A stretch of DNA of 64,000 nt, from the NCBI GenBank assembly GCA_029339505.1, contig JAQISU010000070.1, positions 3,093,501-3,157,500 on the forward strand, read 5' to 3'. The stretch comes from Unio delphinus. Lineage: Eukaryota > Mollusca > Bivalvia > Unionida > Unionidae. Positions 12,620 through 24,752 of the stretch are shown piece after piece. The notes under the pieces were generated by a model. That model made no database searches and had not been told where the DNA came from. It saw nothing but the letters and a program-made list of their open reading frames with translations. The translations under genes were made by a program, and so were the position numbers. How positions within the stretch are numbered: the first letter of the stretch is position 1; each line of letters begins with the position of its first letter.

Positions 12620-13580
12620 AAGTGATCCCCATACCAACCCCTGTTCTGGATGCAAAAATGGAATTGGCATTGACTAGGAGGCTGGTAGGGAGTTCCACAG
12701 GCAGATTTTTGATAGGAGGAAGGATTCTTGTACGCGTTGACTCAGGTGAAGGGGATCAGAAATCTGCAAAAATGTCTTGTACTTGTAGTGTTGTCTGATG
12801 GAGATACAGTATGGTGCTGCTGGGATGTCAACTTGCTGGTCTACAATCTCTTCCCATCCCAAATGTTGGAGTATGATGGAGACACTGTTGGTTTGTCAAT
12901 AATCACCAGTAGTAAGCCGTGATGTCCTTTCATTGTACTACTTCAAATGTGGCCATGTTTGCTTTGGTAGATGGGTCCCAAATGGTTGCCACCTACTCTA
13001 ACTGTGGGTGTACTAAGGATTGATAGCCTTTACTTCTTCGGGTCATGGGTGGATAAGAAGACAGACTTACATGAAGGAATAATGGTGTTGCTTGTCTTCC
13101 TTTTAACAGAGTCAATGTGTGGCTGTTCCATGATAAGTGCTATCAATGGTGACTCCCAAACATTTGGCCTTGGATGTCATCATCAGGTTTTTTTTTACCA
13201 TGGATGGTATGTATGGCTGGGACAATCCATCTTTTGTGCCGGTTTATATAACCTCACATCTGTCAAGACTGAATTCCATTTGCCAGTTATGTTCCCATCT
13301 TTGTAGGAAGTCTAGATCTGCTTAGTTTAGGACAAAAAGCTGTTGTCGGGAAAAAAGGCTGATTTGTGAGACAATTCCCAACAGCAAACCACTGATGTAG
13401 ATCAGGAACAGCAAAGGACCATTCCTTAGGATTTGCTTGAAGTGATGGGGCTGATAAAGATCACTAGCCTTCTGGCATAACCTGTTGGCTTTTGCCATCT
13501 ACAGGGCTGTATATCTTCTCAAGGGTCTTGCCCCAAACACCATAGTGATGAAGCTTGGCTACAAGGCACTTACAATGTTA
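12620..13580 (-). pseudogene. Non-LTR (CR1/Jockey-like) reverse transcriptase remnant
   Basis: Read on the minus strand with several frame changes, this block shows the order typical of the end of a non-LTR retrotransposon RT. A KLHHYGVWGKTL segment lies near 13500-13570, GPLLFLIYIS near 13410-13430 (the family motif before the catalytic FADD), a DFLQRWEHNWQMEF segment near 13260-13310, a CLGVTIDSTYHGT-like segment near 13150, and FLLSKICLWNSLPAS near the 3' end at 12680-12720. Internal stops and shifts mean it is dead. The catalytic FADD box itself was not seen. Confidence 0.75.
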
Positions 13581-14599
13581 GCAAGAGAAAAAAAACTAAT
13601 CTATATTTAGAAGTGATTCTGCCAAATGCATGATAAACTAGGCAGTTTTATATATGTAACATGAAAACTTTTTATTGTAAAATGGGACCAAATTATTGCC
13701 CATTATTTGCATTTGTTTTCTAATTATTGCTGAATATTTTTCGACATAAAAATTTGCCAACTTTTGTTTTTAATGTTTTTAATAAATACAGAACCCTTTT
13801 TAATAATTTTTTAATTTTTTTAATTGCTCTCCTATTGACCATCCATACATAAAATCATTCATTCTGTAATCACACTTTTATAATGCTAATGGAAGCCTCC
13901 ACATAATTTCTTTTTGATCTCCATACTCTGTGTACAATGTGTGTGTAATCGATATTGTGCCGAACTGTCCATACATTGTCTATGCTCTCTATATTATCAC
14001 TATGAACAAATAACAAGGCTTTTCTAATGATCATGGTGGAAGAATGGAAATCATACATACTCTGAATGACCTAAAAGACAGAGACAACACAGAAGTAATT
14101 TTTATCTCAAAGTCTACGATTATTTTAAGAATAATGAGTACTCATGGGATGCCAGTACCAACTGCCAGTACACAAATTATAATTAAAAAATGATATACTC
14201 CAAAAGCAGTTTCACATTTGACAAAATGCTACAAGCCACCAACAAACTTGGTAGAAATTAAATTAAATATTTTTAATACAAGGTTTCTCACAAGCAAATC
14301 CAATGCCTCGTTGATGAATTTATGAAGCTTTGAACAGTAAATCTGATTGCAACTGAATATGAAATGTGGATGCTACATATTTTATAAACTAATGCTTTGG
14401 TAAAATGGATGTACTCATGAACAGATAAAAATACAGTAAATAACTGAAATAGGAAAAAATATATATATTACCAAAATACTAATATTATATAGACATTTTG
14501 TATTGCATTTTGAACATTAATAAACGAAAAAAATAAACTTTGATTAAAATTATTTTGATAACAATTATTTACTTCTTGCCCCAAAATATAGCACAATAG
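13581..14599. other. INTS4 intron 1, AT-rich, no gene seen
   Basis: No coding signal or recognised repeat. Confidence 0.5.
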
Positions 14600-14851
14600 A
14601 TGTTGTTGTTGTAGGGTTTAACATCATTTTTCACCACAGGATAGGCTATACATGGCAACCAGTATTAATGGCAGAGGAAGAACCCAGGAAAACCCCCATA
14701 AAGAACCACTGACCCACGAGAAGCTATTGGCACACTTTCTCACATAACCACAATGGCCGAATCGGAGAATCGAACCCATGCAGATAGAGGTGAGATGGCA
14801 GTGATTCGTAACGGAGAGTGCTTTAGACCACTCGGCCACTTGGGGCCCCCA
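14600..14851 (-). mobile_element. tRNA-Ser/Leu-like SINE
   Basis: On the minus strand the head reads AAGTGGCCGAGTGGTCTAAAG (an A-box-like segment typical of class II tRNAs), followed about 60 nt later by GGGTTCGATTC (a B box). The body ends in GATGTTAAACCCTACAACAA with a short CAA-rich tail at 14600. This is the architecture of a Pol III-transcribed SINE. A second, older copy is at 7668-7880. It is inserted in INTS4 intron 1. It is not a working tRNA, because the acceptor ends do not pair and no CCA context is present. Confidence 0.8.
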
Positions 14852-15433
14852 CACAATTGATGTAATGGTGTTGCTCAGTCATACTTGATACGACATGTAT
14901 AACAGGAGAAACTTAATACATGTGTCTTCATGGGGACTTTGGTTTCATAAAAAGTGTGTATTTCACTATGAGGTTGTTTTTTTTTTTAGTGCATAAAGAT
15001 ACAGTATAGTTCCAAACGCATCATATTCGATTTGTCCGAGTTTCCGAGTACACCCCAACATAAAAAACCAAATTTCAAAAATGGGGTGGCAAGGGTCAGA
15101 GGAAACTCGGACTACATATTCGATGTATCTGTCAAAAACAGCTTTGAAAAATATTTAGCGTATACGCAAAAACAATGAAGCCAATAACTCATTTCTGAAC
15201 ATAATCTTTATTGTGTTGTAAATGTTCGTAAATATACTTTAAATTAAGACTGCCTGACTTTTGGCTTGACTTGAAAATAGGCTACCAAACAAAAATTGTT
15301 GTTAATCATGGACTGGACGTCCGTAATGAGTATTAATAACCCATGAAAACAAACGCAAAACATTTAGAAACGATAATAATATTAAAACGAACATGTCAGC
15401 TTTAATAATGTGCATAGCTGTAGTTTATAATAC

Positions 15434-15487
15434 CTGAATAACCGAACTAAACTCTGCAACTGCACGTTTCTTTAACAAGGCAGCCAT
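15434..15487 (-). CDS. INTS4: INTS4 exon 1, start codon exon
   Basis: On the minus strand, ATG at 15487 opens an 18-codon reading, MAALLKKRAVAEFSSVIQ, that ends at a donor CAG|GTATTA. This matches the length and character of the INTS4 N terminus (MAA..LKKR..EEF). It joins in phase 0 to exon 2 at 11322. It is too short to stand out as an open frame and is supported by position, splice site and the continuity of the protein. Confidence 0.75.
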
Positions 15488-15567
15488 CTTTGTTGTTTTT
15501 GTAACAATAAATCCTCTCTTCTGAAACAACACAACTCCAGGATATATCTCAGACCGCCACGTCAAAG

Positions 15568-15568
15568 A

Positions 15569-15624
<56 letters not shown>

Positions 15625-15690
15625 TAATAATAATAATGAGTACTTTGTAGAGCGCCTAATCTTTAGAAGCTCTAAGCGCTTTACAACATA
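15568..15690. repeat. (AAT)n microsatellite with interspersed-repeat tail
   Basis: (TAA)n runs to about 15638 and is followed by GAGTACTTTGTAGAGCGCC and CTCTAAGCGCTTTACAAC. That GCGCTTTACA-type end is common next to (AAT)n in marine invertebrate genomes and probably marks the 3' end of a SINE or LINE. Confidence 0.75.
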
Positions 15691-17673
15691 TATTTTGTAA
15701 AGATGACCACACACACACAAAACACCTTTAAATCACAGGGCTCGTATCGTGCATTAAATTAGAAAAACATGAGAAAAAAATGTAGGATACAGAGCAGCGG
15801 AGAGGTGTACTCTGGCCTTGGTACTCTAAGGATGTTCGATGCAGTTGTGTTTTTAACTATTTGAAGTCACTGGAGTAGATATTGAGACTAACCAGACATA
15901 ATTAAGTTGCAAGAGTCCAATAGGGTAACCATCTTAATTGATCAGTATATTTAACCATTTACCCCTTCTAATTTGAAAATAGACTACTTGTAATACATAC
16001 CAGAGTTAAATGTGGCACCAAAAAATGTGTCACATGAAAAAGGCAAACGTCTCAGCTATGTATTAAATAATAAATTCAAATAAGATTATAAAAAAATAGC
16101 TTTTGTGTTTAAGGGATTGTACATCCGTCTGTAAAATTTTTAAAATCCAGGTTCGTCTAATTATTAGCCTGCATTTCCTAAACAGCTTATCTTAATACCT
16201 TCAATACATTCCACTTGCATAGATGACATTTGATTTACTTACATGCATGTTCGTTGAACTGCATTGATTATAAAAGTTATAGCAATACATAGTTTTGTTA
16301 TTGGTTTCTTTCAAATAAAAACATATCATGTAAATCTGTATCTTAAATCAGATCAAGGATTGTTTTAAAAAATGGTCTTACAATTAAACTTAAACTTAAA
16401 AATATTAAACATTATAATCTTTTACATACATCGTCATCACTAATTTTGCTTTTCATTCCATGGTCTAATTAAAACTTGTTCTTAAGGGCCACGTTTCTGA
16501 GACACTTCAGGGTCAAGGAAAATTTTCTACAACTTTCTTTGCATGCAATCTACTAAATAACTTGACTCTAAGTATTGCAGATCAACGAAAATTGACCCTT
16601 ATTTGAATGGAGTTCAAATGAAGTCATCAAGTTTAAGACCCAATATGGTATTCAACGGTATTTTTCTGGAAACAATGTATTCCCATTAAGTCTTGATATA
16701 GATAAAATATTGGGGAGATCATCCATTTACATGCACAAATAAATGGATAATAGCTTTGTGTGTTTTGTACTAAATTTGGGACGTAATAGCAAATGTTACT
16801 GCATTTATTTGACAATAGAATGCTTGCTATAACACTGAGGAATAAAATTAATAGTTGCCAACAAACATTTCTTACAGAGAATTTATTGCTGTCTCTATAA
16901 ACTCATACAAAGTTTTACCTCTGTTTGAAACAACCAAGAGGTTGTGGAATTGTTGACTGTGTTCATTTGAAAATGTTTTATTCTGTACACTTTGTTCTCA
17001 GTACCTATTCATGCAGAAAGATCAAAACTGTTTGTGTGAGTGACCGTAAACTTCAGCTACTACTCGCGTTTAGTAAAGTAATGTGTTCAAATTATTGTTA
17101 ATCTGTATTATTGTGAAAACAACGTTCAAATGATGCTACTTTTTGTACACAACACTCCTCACGGTATGTGGTCAAAATAGTCCACGAGTCAAGAAGTGAA
17201 CGTTATCATTATATATTTTCTTTAAATCAGAAGCGAGGCTGCATATATAGCCAAGTGACACTTAACTAAATGAGTGTAGATAAACTCTTACGCTACGATA
17301 TTGCCAACCTTGAATAATCGCAGATTTTTTAAAAATAATTGTGTATGTCTATAATAAGATGTAAAATGTACAATCCCTCACTAATCTCTTCTGTGTGACT
17401 GTATTGTATATTTGTGTGCATGTGTAGTAGTGTGTCTATAAACACTCGTACTTGCGCCGACCATTGTGTAATTGTATTGTATTTATATGTGCGAGTATAG
17501 TACTGTGTATATAAACACTCCTATCCTAATATGCATATAAGTATACAACATGCATTCCTACCCTTTCTTCTGGAGTGCAGCCGGTTTGGGTTTGTTTTGA
17601 TAATAAGTAAGATAGTAAGTAATAATGTTTAGTTACGTAAAAGTATTATTTCAAAGAATGTGTTTGCAGGAAG

Positions 17674-17681
<8 letters not shown>
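15691..17681. other. Intergenic host DNA upstream of INTS4, no gene seen
   Basis: AT-rich, with no open frame carrying recognisable domains. Confidence 0.5.

Positions 17682-17760
<79 letters not shown>
17682..17760. repeat. (AT)n microsatellite
   Basis: A pure AT run of about 80 bases. Confidence 0.95.
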
Positions 17761-17761
<1 letters not shown>

Positions 17762-18195
17762 CTGAAAAGTAATAGGCGGTGCTTCGATAACCTATTTCAG
17801 CGGTTACGGTAACATTTTTTTATTTTTTATTTTTGTTAATTTGTATAATTTCAATAGTCAGGTTTTTCTCAGTTGTGGTTTTGATTCTGAACTTTTCTTT
17901 GTCCATTTGAAATCTAGTTATTTTCATTTATGATTTTTCTCTGACCGGAAATGCAGTTCTTCTTATATACGTAATATTCTCTAATTAATACGGATTTTTT
18001 TATATACTCGCAAAATAAAAAGGATACTTGATATATTACTTTTAGATAATATATAAACTGATAACCAGATCTGATATATGCTATGTGACTTTAAGATCAC
18101 TACATCTCTAGGATCCATAATTACATAGTTTTGTAGTCTATGAATTACAGCGGTTGAAAAGAAACGGCGACGGCGATGCGGTGCTTTATACCTCT

Positions 18196-18226
18196 CCCTC
18201 CCCCCCTCCCCCCCCCCCTCCCCACA
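18196..18226. repeat. Poly-C rich tract
   Basis: C-runs broken by single T bases. The complementary strand has G-runs that could form a G-quadruplex. Confidence 0.85.
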
Positions 18227-18618
18227 CACTAAAACAATGAAACCTGTTGGAGTCCGTTAGGGAAGGAAAGTAGTCTATGAATTTAAACAGGAAACAAAAA
18301 CAGCTTTTTAACCGTGTGAAAGGAAGAACAAATATCTTCAAAGCCAGACTGTTGGTGTGACCATCGACGTATATTATCAGTACTAGAAGCAAGCACATAA
18401 AATATACTGTCGGAAACATGATAAATATTGTATAGTTATGTCATTGTAAGCTAGAATACATGAGTACGAAATTAAGAATTTAGAAATATTCATTAATAAG
18501 CAGAAAATGTATGATATTTCCTTATTTGAGTAACTAAGGCGCTACCAGTGAGATTCCCGTTGCTATGCAACATCTCATTACTATGCTGATTGATTGCCAG
18601 TGTAATCGTAGTTGACAA

Positions 18619-18627
18619 TATATAAAG
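18619..18627 (+). promoter_or_regulatory. TATA box, possible GPCR promoter
   Basis: TATATAAAG lies about 30 nt before a stretch that ends in a consensus 5' splice site, CTA|GTAAGTA at 18727/18728. The next coding gene on this strand is the GPCR, whose ATG at 24753 is preceded by an acceptor (TTTTGCAG at about 24684). The proposal is a TATA promoter with an untranslated first exon and a ~6-kb intron. It is an inference from signals only. Confidence 0.45.
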
Positions 18628-18649
18628 CAGCGTTGAAAGAAGACGCTCC

Positions 18650-18727
18650 TTATTTGTTTGATTTTGACGGAAGAAGTTATTTCAATCAACAAACTACATC
18701 AACGACTCTGGATAGAATACTTTTCTA
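18650..18727 (+). other. Possible untranslated first exon of the GPCR gene
   Basis: Bounded by the TATA box at 18619 and a GTAAGTA donor at 18728. It has no long open frame, as expected for a leader exon. RNA data would be needed to link it to 24684. Confidence 0.35.
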
Positions 18728-18974
18728 GTAAGTAATTCAACAATCTATCTGCATCGTTCAACCTTCTTTTATGCATCTTTATATGGTCATTCTTTCTTCA
18801 TTTTTTTGTCTCTCGTTGTTTCGTTTTTTGTCTGTGTTTCATACTTTTTATTTCTTTTTCTTTTTGTCTTTTTTAAAATCTTAGTTGAAGGAAGACTTTT
18901 TAGTCTGATAAATATAAAGAAGATCTTGTAGTCGGATTTAGTAAACAATCATTTGATACCATGTGAAGAGAGCA

Positions 18975-19113
18975 CAAGCTTTCTGAGTATCGCCCTTGGA
19001 AAGCTTTCTGAGTGTATCGCCCTTGGAAAGCTTTCTGAGTGTATCGCCCTTGGAAAGCTTTCAGAGTGTATCGCCCTTGGAAAGCTTTCGGAGTGTATCG
19101 CCCTTGGAAAGCT
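18975..19113. repeat. 27-bp minisatellite, about 5 copies
   Basis: The unit is AAGCTTTCTGAGTGTATCGC followed by CCTTGGA, each copy holding a HindIII-type palindrome. In frame it gives a repetitive peptide that is not a gene. Confidence 0.9.
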
Positions 19114-19330
19114 ACAGGAGACTGTACCATAGTCGCATATAATGATATTAATTTGATCACCCAGGATTACATCATTGAACGTGTAAGACCGAGATGAAGT
19201 TAACTACTCCGCCATTGGGATCCTTTCCACTTGATTAGTTTGTCTGTTTGATCTGTGTCCTTATATTTAATTCTGCGTTGCTCTAACATAATGGGTGCTG
19301 CATAATTTACAGACTGTGCAGACAATGTGC

Positions 19331-19373
<43 letters not shown>
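19331..19373. repeat. (TG)n microsatellite
   Basis: A pure TG run. Confidence 0.95.
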
Positions 19374-19375
<2 letters not shown>

Positions 19376-20084
19376 GCACGTCCTGTATGTTTTGTTTCTA
19401 TAAGGATTCAATTTGCCAACTTTTTTTGAGAGCGGATTTAACGTAACCCTTGCAAGGTCGTTTCTGAAATGAGGTCTACGAAATGTCGCAACTGGTTTAT
19501 GTGGATATATCAATTTAAGCGGTCAACTAAATGTAACGATTGGTCAATGTTTGTGAAAAATGTAACATACTTGATCCAGTGATTTTGATAAGACTGTTAT
19601 TTGCGATGTGATTTGTAACTATACAAATTTGTCACCCGTTTTTAAGATTTTTTTTTATGTCTGAAGTAATTGGAAACTCGCACAGCTTGCAACCATTAAA
19701 GGCATACATAAAATCAGGCTGTCGCTATTCAAAAGTTTGGATTTTACTTGCGCGGTACAATTATTTCATACATAACCTGCTGATAAAATGCATGCTGCAG
19801 ACATTTCAGTAAATCATTGTTGCAAATCGCAAATATTTTATTTGATGCAGTGACTTTTCCTCTTTTGAAAATGAACAATGGAATGTGTTCTTTCTTTTGT
19901 TTTATGTAAATATTTATTCTTCTTAATGACTCAAATTTCATTTTCATACGTCGGTAAAATCTTGTTATATTGTTGTAGACCTCAGTTTGCATTGTATACT
20001 GTCCTAACAACATTTTCTACATTGTCCTTATTAGTTTTTGTTATTTTACAAATGTCGACATTGTCCTTACTAACTTTAGTTGAA

Positions 20085-20515
20085 TAGCAACCAAGTCTAC
20101 ACTGTCCTTGCTAATTATGGTCAAATAGCAACCATGTATACACTGTCCTTGCTAATTATAGTTAAATAGCAACCATGTATACACTGTCCTTGCTAATTAT
20201 AGTTATATAGCAACCAAGTCTACACTGTCCTTGCTAATTATAGTCATATAGCAACCAAGTCTATACTGTCCTTACTAATTATAGGTATATGGAAACCAAG
20301 TATACACTATCCTTACTAATTATATTTAGATAGCAGCCAAGTCTTCACTGTTCTTTCTAATTTTGGTTATATAGCAACCAAGTTTACACTGTCCTTACTA
20401 ATTATATGTAAATAGCAGCCAAGCCTACACTGTCCTTGCTAATTATAGCTATATAGCAACCAAGTATACACTGTCCTTATTAATTATAGTTATATAACAA
20501 CCAAATCTACACTGT
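20085..20515. repeat. 41-bp minisatellite, about 10-11 copies
   Basis: The unit is built on AGCAACCAAGTCTACACTGT, then CCTTGCTAATTATAG and a TATAT-type spacer. The first nine bases match the 39-bp array 11 kb away at 9148-9770. Confidence 0.9.
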
Positions 20516-21504
20516 CCCTATTAATTTTAGTTTTAACAATTAGTTGTTAAGAAACTCTTGCAAGTCTCTTTCCACTATATCCCAATAAAGAAATATCAAC
20601 AATAAATCTAAAATGGACTAATATCAGCTTTGGGGTCTTACTAAATATTTTTTTCCCATTACGCTGCATGAATGCTTGTAAAAGAATGAGCAAACGTGTA
20701 CTTCATAGCTTTTCGTTTGAAATAAATATTTTATGAAAGCTAAAGTCACGACAAACCTTTTGTAGATGTAAACCATCACGATCTGCTCTATCTGGATAAA
20801 AAAGCATGACTAGTCTTCTACTCAGGCAAACCGCGATCATAATATGTGTTTGTATATAAAGGCTACCTGAAAACCATCGCTATATTCGCTATGTAAATAC
20901 AATTGCTGAGCCAACTGTGTTCAGTAGATCTCAATCCCTTTGGCAATGCCACATATATTTTTGAATCAAGTATGTTCAAGGTTGACTTAAAATGCGGAAT
21001 AATTATAAATTGGTTTTGAAAGACGATGATAATATTCTAAGTCATTGAATTTTTGGTCCGCTTCCAAACTAATAGTCATTTCATTCCCATGTCATCGGTA
21101 ACACAACACTATACTCCTTATTACCTCATTAAGTATTGAAATGGAATTCATTTTGTAACGAACAAGTTTCTGATTTCCAGAACTGAGTACTATCTCCAGA
21201 ACATGAGCATGTTGTCAACTAGATTTAGTTTTGGATTTGGATTCAAGAGGCTGCTTATTTCCTTTTTCAGTTTCCAAATTATGGAAAATAATGTTACCGC
21301 CAAACGCTTTCCAAAATGTTTAATATACCCGTTCAAACTGTATGTGTTATCTGGTCTTGTTATTAAGACCTTCTTAAAAGAAAACTGCTGTTCCGAAGTC
21401 AGAATGTAACATTCTTAAAATATTTAGCACTAAACGTCTGGATTGAAAACATGATTTGTTTGTTTGATTAGGATTTTTAACGTAGCTTTAACAATTTTTC
21501 AGTT
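20516..21504. other. Host DNA, no gene seen
   Basis: No convincing coding, RNA or repeat feature. Confidence 0.5.
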
Positions 21505-21775
21505 ATATCGCTACGATGTCTGCAGTGAGGTAGTTTATAGTGATGTCTAGCACTGAGACATCATGCCGCAGACATGTAGCATGATGTCTCACCCAGTCAC
21601 ATTATCCTGACACCAGGCCGACCAGTCCTAACACTAACCTCTTTATGCTGAGCGTCAAGCGAGGCAGCTGTTAGTACCATTTTTGTAAGTCTTTGGTATG
21701 ACTCGGCCGGGGATCGAACCGACGACCTCCCGCTTCCGGGGCGGACGCTTTAACCACAAGGCCACCGGAGCGGTT
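21505..21775 (-). mobile_element. tRNA-derived SINE (second family)
   Basis: On the minus strand the head reads GGCCTTGTGGTTAAAGCG (A box) and, about 35 nt later, GGTTCGATCC (B box; plus-strand GGATCGAACC at 21711). The body continues through GTGACTGGGTGAGACATCA and CATGATGTCTCAGTG toward 21505. The acceptor halves do not pair, so this is a SINE head and not a functional tRNA. The style resembles SINEs common in bivalve genomes. Confidence 0.75.
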
Positions 21776-22375
21776 TTGAAAACATGAAGCGTGCTCATTT
21801 ACTGAGTGCTTCTTTGATAGTTAGGCGCACTCCCATCCTCCTAGAGTATATGTCCAGTCTATGTACAGAAACTGGAGTATTCTCATTTGGGGATAACAAA
21901 ACTCAGTTGTTTAAAAATCTGTTTGCATCAACGAGAATTGTACCCTTTCCGGTTGTATGTGTGTTTGTATGTATGTTTAATCACCCATTTGTATGAAAAT
22001 ATATTGTAGTCATTCAACTTTTTCATCGTCTATCTGTATGATCAAATCCCTTATCCGTATGAAATTATACGCAGCATTGTTGAAACAGGAGTAGTGTAGG
22101 CGATATTTACCGTTCCTTCCCTCTCTTTCGAGTAACATTATTATCACTTTCACAGGGATAGACACTCGTCTTACAAACTATAAAACTCTTTTAATCTTGA
22201 TGTATCAGATATGTACTTGCAGAAGACGATTTGCGTTTGAAATTTAGTATGTATTTTGACTAATTAGGCTCAAAGTTCAATGATGTAACGATACATTTTC
22301 AACAGGATCCACACCATTCCATCCGTAAATTTAAATTTCCATAGTGAGCAGTACCCACCCAAAATAGTGTCAAAA
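21776..22375. other. Host DNA, no gene seen
   Basis: No supported feature. Confidence 0.5.
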
Positions 22376-22912
22376 CTCAATTCGACCCATACTGACACTA
22401 ATCATGTTAACTTTCTTTTGACACTAATCATGTTAAAATGTCTATTGACACTAATCATGTTAACATTGCTATTGACACTAATCATGTTAACTTTTCTATT
22501 GACACTAATCATGTTAAGATTGCTTTTGACACTAATCATGTTAAAATGTCTATTGACACTAATCATGTTAACATTGCTATTGACACTAATCATTTTAACT
22601 TTTCTATTGACCCTAATCATGTTAAGATTGCTTTTGACACTAATCATGTTAACTTTTATATTGACACTAATCATGTTTACGTTTCTATTGACACTAATCA
22701 TTTTAACTTTTCTATTGACACTAATCATGTTAAAATGTATATCGACACTAATCATGTTAACATTGCTATTGACACTAATCATGTTAACGTTTCTTTTGAC
22801 ACTAATCATGTTAAAATGTATATTGACACTAATCATGTTAACATTGCGATTGACACTAATCATGTTAACTTTTCTATTGACACTAATCATGTTAACTTTT
22901 CTATTGACACTG
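22376..22912. repeat. 27-bp minisatellite, about 20 copies
   Basis: The unit is TTGACACTAATCATGTTAAC plus a 7-base variable part (TTTTCTA, ATTGCTA, AATGTCT or GATTGCT). Because 27 is divisible by three and the unit has no stop in several frames, long open frames appear on both strands. They are by-products. Confidence 0.95.
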
Positions 22913-23404
22913 ATAGTGACAGCCGTAATGTCAAATATCAACCCACTTACTATCACCCATAAAGTTAAATCCAAATAGGCCCCACGTACCGAACCTTATA
23001 GACTACACACAGGACAGAGAAACTCCAAACTATCCTCATATCGACATACATTTATCCCCTTAGGTTCACTGACACTTCCCCATGACCTAGTTAATCTTCT
23101 CCATAACGAGCTCTATAAATACTTATCAACCAAAATATTTTCTATTTTTCATCTATTTTTCTATTCTTTTACTCCTTCTATCTGTCTATCTGGAGATCGA
23201 ATTAGCTTCCCTTTTTTAATTTTGATATAGCCGATATAGTTCAATGTGCGGTTAAAAAAACCTCACATAAAACTAAGCTTTATATCTAATGTTCATTTAT
23301 TCATTCAATTTTTCTTTCAGTCTCTCATTACATTTATCACTCTAAATATCAACCCAAATCTCATATCTATCTCCTCACTTGTCTCATATCTATCTCCTCA
23401 CTTG

Positions 23405-23565
23405 TACATTGAGTTTTGTTCATGATGGGTGATAGATTATATTGAGTATTTGTTGATGATGGGTGTTAAATTTTATTGAGTATTTCTTGATGATGGGTGT
23501 TAGATTTTATTGAGCATTTGTTTATGATGGATGTTAAATTTTATTGAGAATTTGTTGATGATGGG
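23405..23565. repeat. ~35-bp tandem repeat, 4-5 copies
   Basis: GTTGATGATGGGTGTTA, followed by TTTATTGAGTATTT-like sequence, recurs with divergence. Confidence 0.8.
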
Positions 23566-24683
23566 TAGACGTTATCGGGAAGATCTATCGCTATCTCAGT
23601 AAGTAACACATTTCTAGAGCACAATTTCTAATGTAGAGACTACATGAGGTTTAATGGTGGCAGGTATTAGTTTCGTAAATTGATCGTCTGTCATTTATTA
23701 ACATAAAGAGTTGTGGGTTATTTTCAAATGTACACTTGTTTAATAATTGGAGATAAATTATATGTTTGTACTAAATGTTTGGGTCTTATTTCGTCACGCA
23801 TGAAGTAATGCACCAATCTCCGGCTTGGTAAAGTTTACTGATGGGTCATAACAGGCAAATAAAGAAAACCAGTAGTGAGACCCCTTGCATTTTGTAACAT
23901 ATTTTTCTAATACAAATTTACTATATCTATCTTTTTATTTCTTACTTAAAATCTCTAGCGAGTAGGTAATTGGATGCAAATATAAAAGTCACTTAAATGT
24001 TTCCTATGAATTATTTGCTACAAATGCATACAAATATATTGGCATTTAACATTTTGTCTACATTGAGATATTGTAAAAAAAAAATTCTTCCGAGAAAAAA
24101 AAATAGTTCCAATTATCTGCAAATGTATGCAATAACTCTTTTCCTTAATCCTGTATATCGTGTGAATGGTGGAATGCGTGATTATTACTACATCAAAATT
24201 ATGAAATATATAACAAAGATGCACTCAAAGATAAGATAATATAATTAGGCCAGATTTCATTCAAATCAAAGTATCGTAAATCTATTATAATATTTGACCG
24301 AGTGCAGTTACAGTATGGTCTGTCAATACGAGCGTACGGAGATCATGGCAAAGGGTACATTAATACATTGCAATTATCGTATCTACATTAGCCAAATTAA
24401 ACTTTACATCTTTTGTCTCTAAAGAATTTATGCTAGAAGATGCCTATTGAAATAACAGAAGCTCTTGTTGTATCAAACAAAATTGATCGCAACGTATGTA
24501 GTTTGTTTTTTTAAAACATTGATATCTTATAAAAAATATAATGTGGACAAAAAATTAAAAAGCATCAGTTTTTATAGATTTAGTTTCTGAGAAGAAATAA
24601 AGGCCGCAGTCATGTCTAATTTCCTAACATGTTTTCACTATTATGCCATTACATGATGATATGTATGTTACAATTCATTTTGC
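23566..24683. other. Region upstream of the GPCR coding exon, no other gene seen
   Basis: AT-rich and probably intronic to the GPCR transcript. It ends in a TTTTGCAG acceptor at about 24684. Confidence 0.5.
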
Positions 24684-24752
24684 AGACTACGCAAAAGCAT
24701 CCTCTGTTCAACAAGTGACCAAAAGCAGGAAGAATATCAAGTAATATAAAAA

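Noticed and set aside
14760..14851. Functional tRNA-Ser gene
   Set aside because: Part of a SINE with a second degraded copy at 7668-7880; no paired acceptor stem.
21700..21775. Functional tRNA gene on the minus strand
   Set aside because: A and B boxes are present, but acceptor arms do not pair and the sequence continues into a SINE body.
22367..22978. Overlapping long open frames on both strands
   Set aside because: They are by-products of the 27-bp satellite; several frames of the same repeat are open at once.
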